Shown one piece after another: positions 4,984 through 5,156 of a stretch of DNA of 5,156 bases (positions within the stretch are counted from its first letter, which is position 1; the number at the start of each line of letters is the position of its first letter). Origin of the DNA: Candidatus Bipolaricaulota bacterium (lineage in GTDB: Bacteria; Bipolaricaulota; Bipolaricaulia; Bipolaricaulales; Bipolaricaulaceae). Location: NCBI GenBank assembly GCA_014360945.1, contig JACIWM010000077.1, forward strand, positions 1 to 5,156, given 5' to 3'. The position numbers and the translations under genes were made by a program. The notes under the pieces are model-generated. The model ran no database searches and was not told the DNA's origin. It saw only the letters and a program-made list of their open reading frames with translations.

Positions 4984-5156
4984 ATGGCGGCTACGGATCT
5001 TAGGGGGCGGGACTTCATCACCATTATGGATTTCGACCGGGAGGAGCTGGAGACCATCCTGGAGACCGCGTTTGATCTCAAGCGCAAGTTCATCCGGGGC
5101 GAGCCTCACGAGCTCCTGAAAGGAAAAACCTTGTTTATGTTCTTCTACAACCGCTC
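4984..5156 (+). CDS. Ornithine/aspartate carbamoyltransferase-family protein (N-terminal part, cut by window end)
   Basis: These enzymes exchange a carbamoyl group between carbamoyl phosphate and an amino acceptor, for example citrulline plus phosphate giving ornithine plus carbamoyl phosphate. Only 57 codons are visible. They contain the N-terminal helix pattern of the family: DLRGRDFITIMDFDREEL (5-22), then a helix with DLKRKF (31-36), and LLKGKTLFMFFYNRS (44-58), which leads straight into the carbamoyl phosphate-binding S-x-RTR motif that must lie just outside the window. Full proteins are about 310-400 residues. FFYNRS differs from the usual F-x-xxSTRTR of classic ornithine enzymes and recalls acetylornithine-type and YgeW-like branches, so the acceptor is left open. 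Position after carbamate kinase suggests a catabolic partner. The C-terminal acceptor motif that would decide the substrate is missing. Confidence 0.85.
   Translation, partial: MAATDLRGRDFITIMDFDREELETILETAFDLKRKFIRGEPHELLKGKTLFMFFYNR

Noticed and set aside
3975..5093. 372-codon open frame antisense to arcC and the carbamoyltransferase
   Set aside because: It spans two real genes and their gap, is histidine/glycine-rich as expected from reverse reading, and shows no motif.

Overview
The window is a gene-dense bacterial segment of about 60% G+C (by eye) with five protein genes, two of them cut by the window edges. Every gene has a clear family match. No RNA genes, insertion sequences or CRISPR arrays are visible, and no non-coding stretch is longer than about 85 bases. 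The source cannot be named from the sequence. The compact layout, strong AGGAGG ribosome sites in the operon and the mix of amino-acid and carbamoyl-phosphate enzymes fit an anaerobic or thermophilic amino-acid/nitrogen-heterocycle fermenter, but that is inference.

Left part (1-1736): a minus-strand XdhC/CoxI-family gene (cut at its 3' end by the window start) is divergent from a plus-strand branched-chain aminotransferase gene (ilvE type). An 84-base gap between them holds a TTGACG/TAGGTT promoter that would give ilvE an almost leaderless mRNA.

Middle (1719-3255): a minus-strand gene encodes a fold-type II PLP enzyme related to the tryptophan synthase beta chain but longer, with an unusual aromatic-rich C-terminal region. 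Its end overlaps the end of ilvE by 18 bases on the opposite strand. Its likely transcription terminator lies inside the ilvE coding sequence. It is divergent from a GntR/FadR-type regulator gene, with a 73-base shared control region that contains back-to-back promoters, a TTGTC/GACA-type GntR operator and a second perfect inverted repeat.

Right part (3256-5156): the regulator, a carbamate kinase and the start of an ornithine/aspartate-type carbamoyltransferase follow on the plus strand with gaps of 14 and 37 bases and good ribosome sites, so they look like one operon. The most economical reading is a regulated catabolic unit. The carbamoyltransferase would release carbamoyl phosphate from a carbamoyl compound, carbamate kinase would turn it into ATP, CO2 and ammonia, and the divergent PLP enzyme would act on a linked amino acid under the same GntR regulator. 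XdhC nearby hints at a molybdenum hydroxylase step (purine or other N-heterocycle), as in E. coli ygeW-yqeA/xdh-type regions, but no hydroxylase is visible here. The substrate of the PLP enzyme and the true acceptor of the carbamoyltransferase are the open questions.
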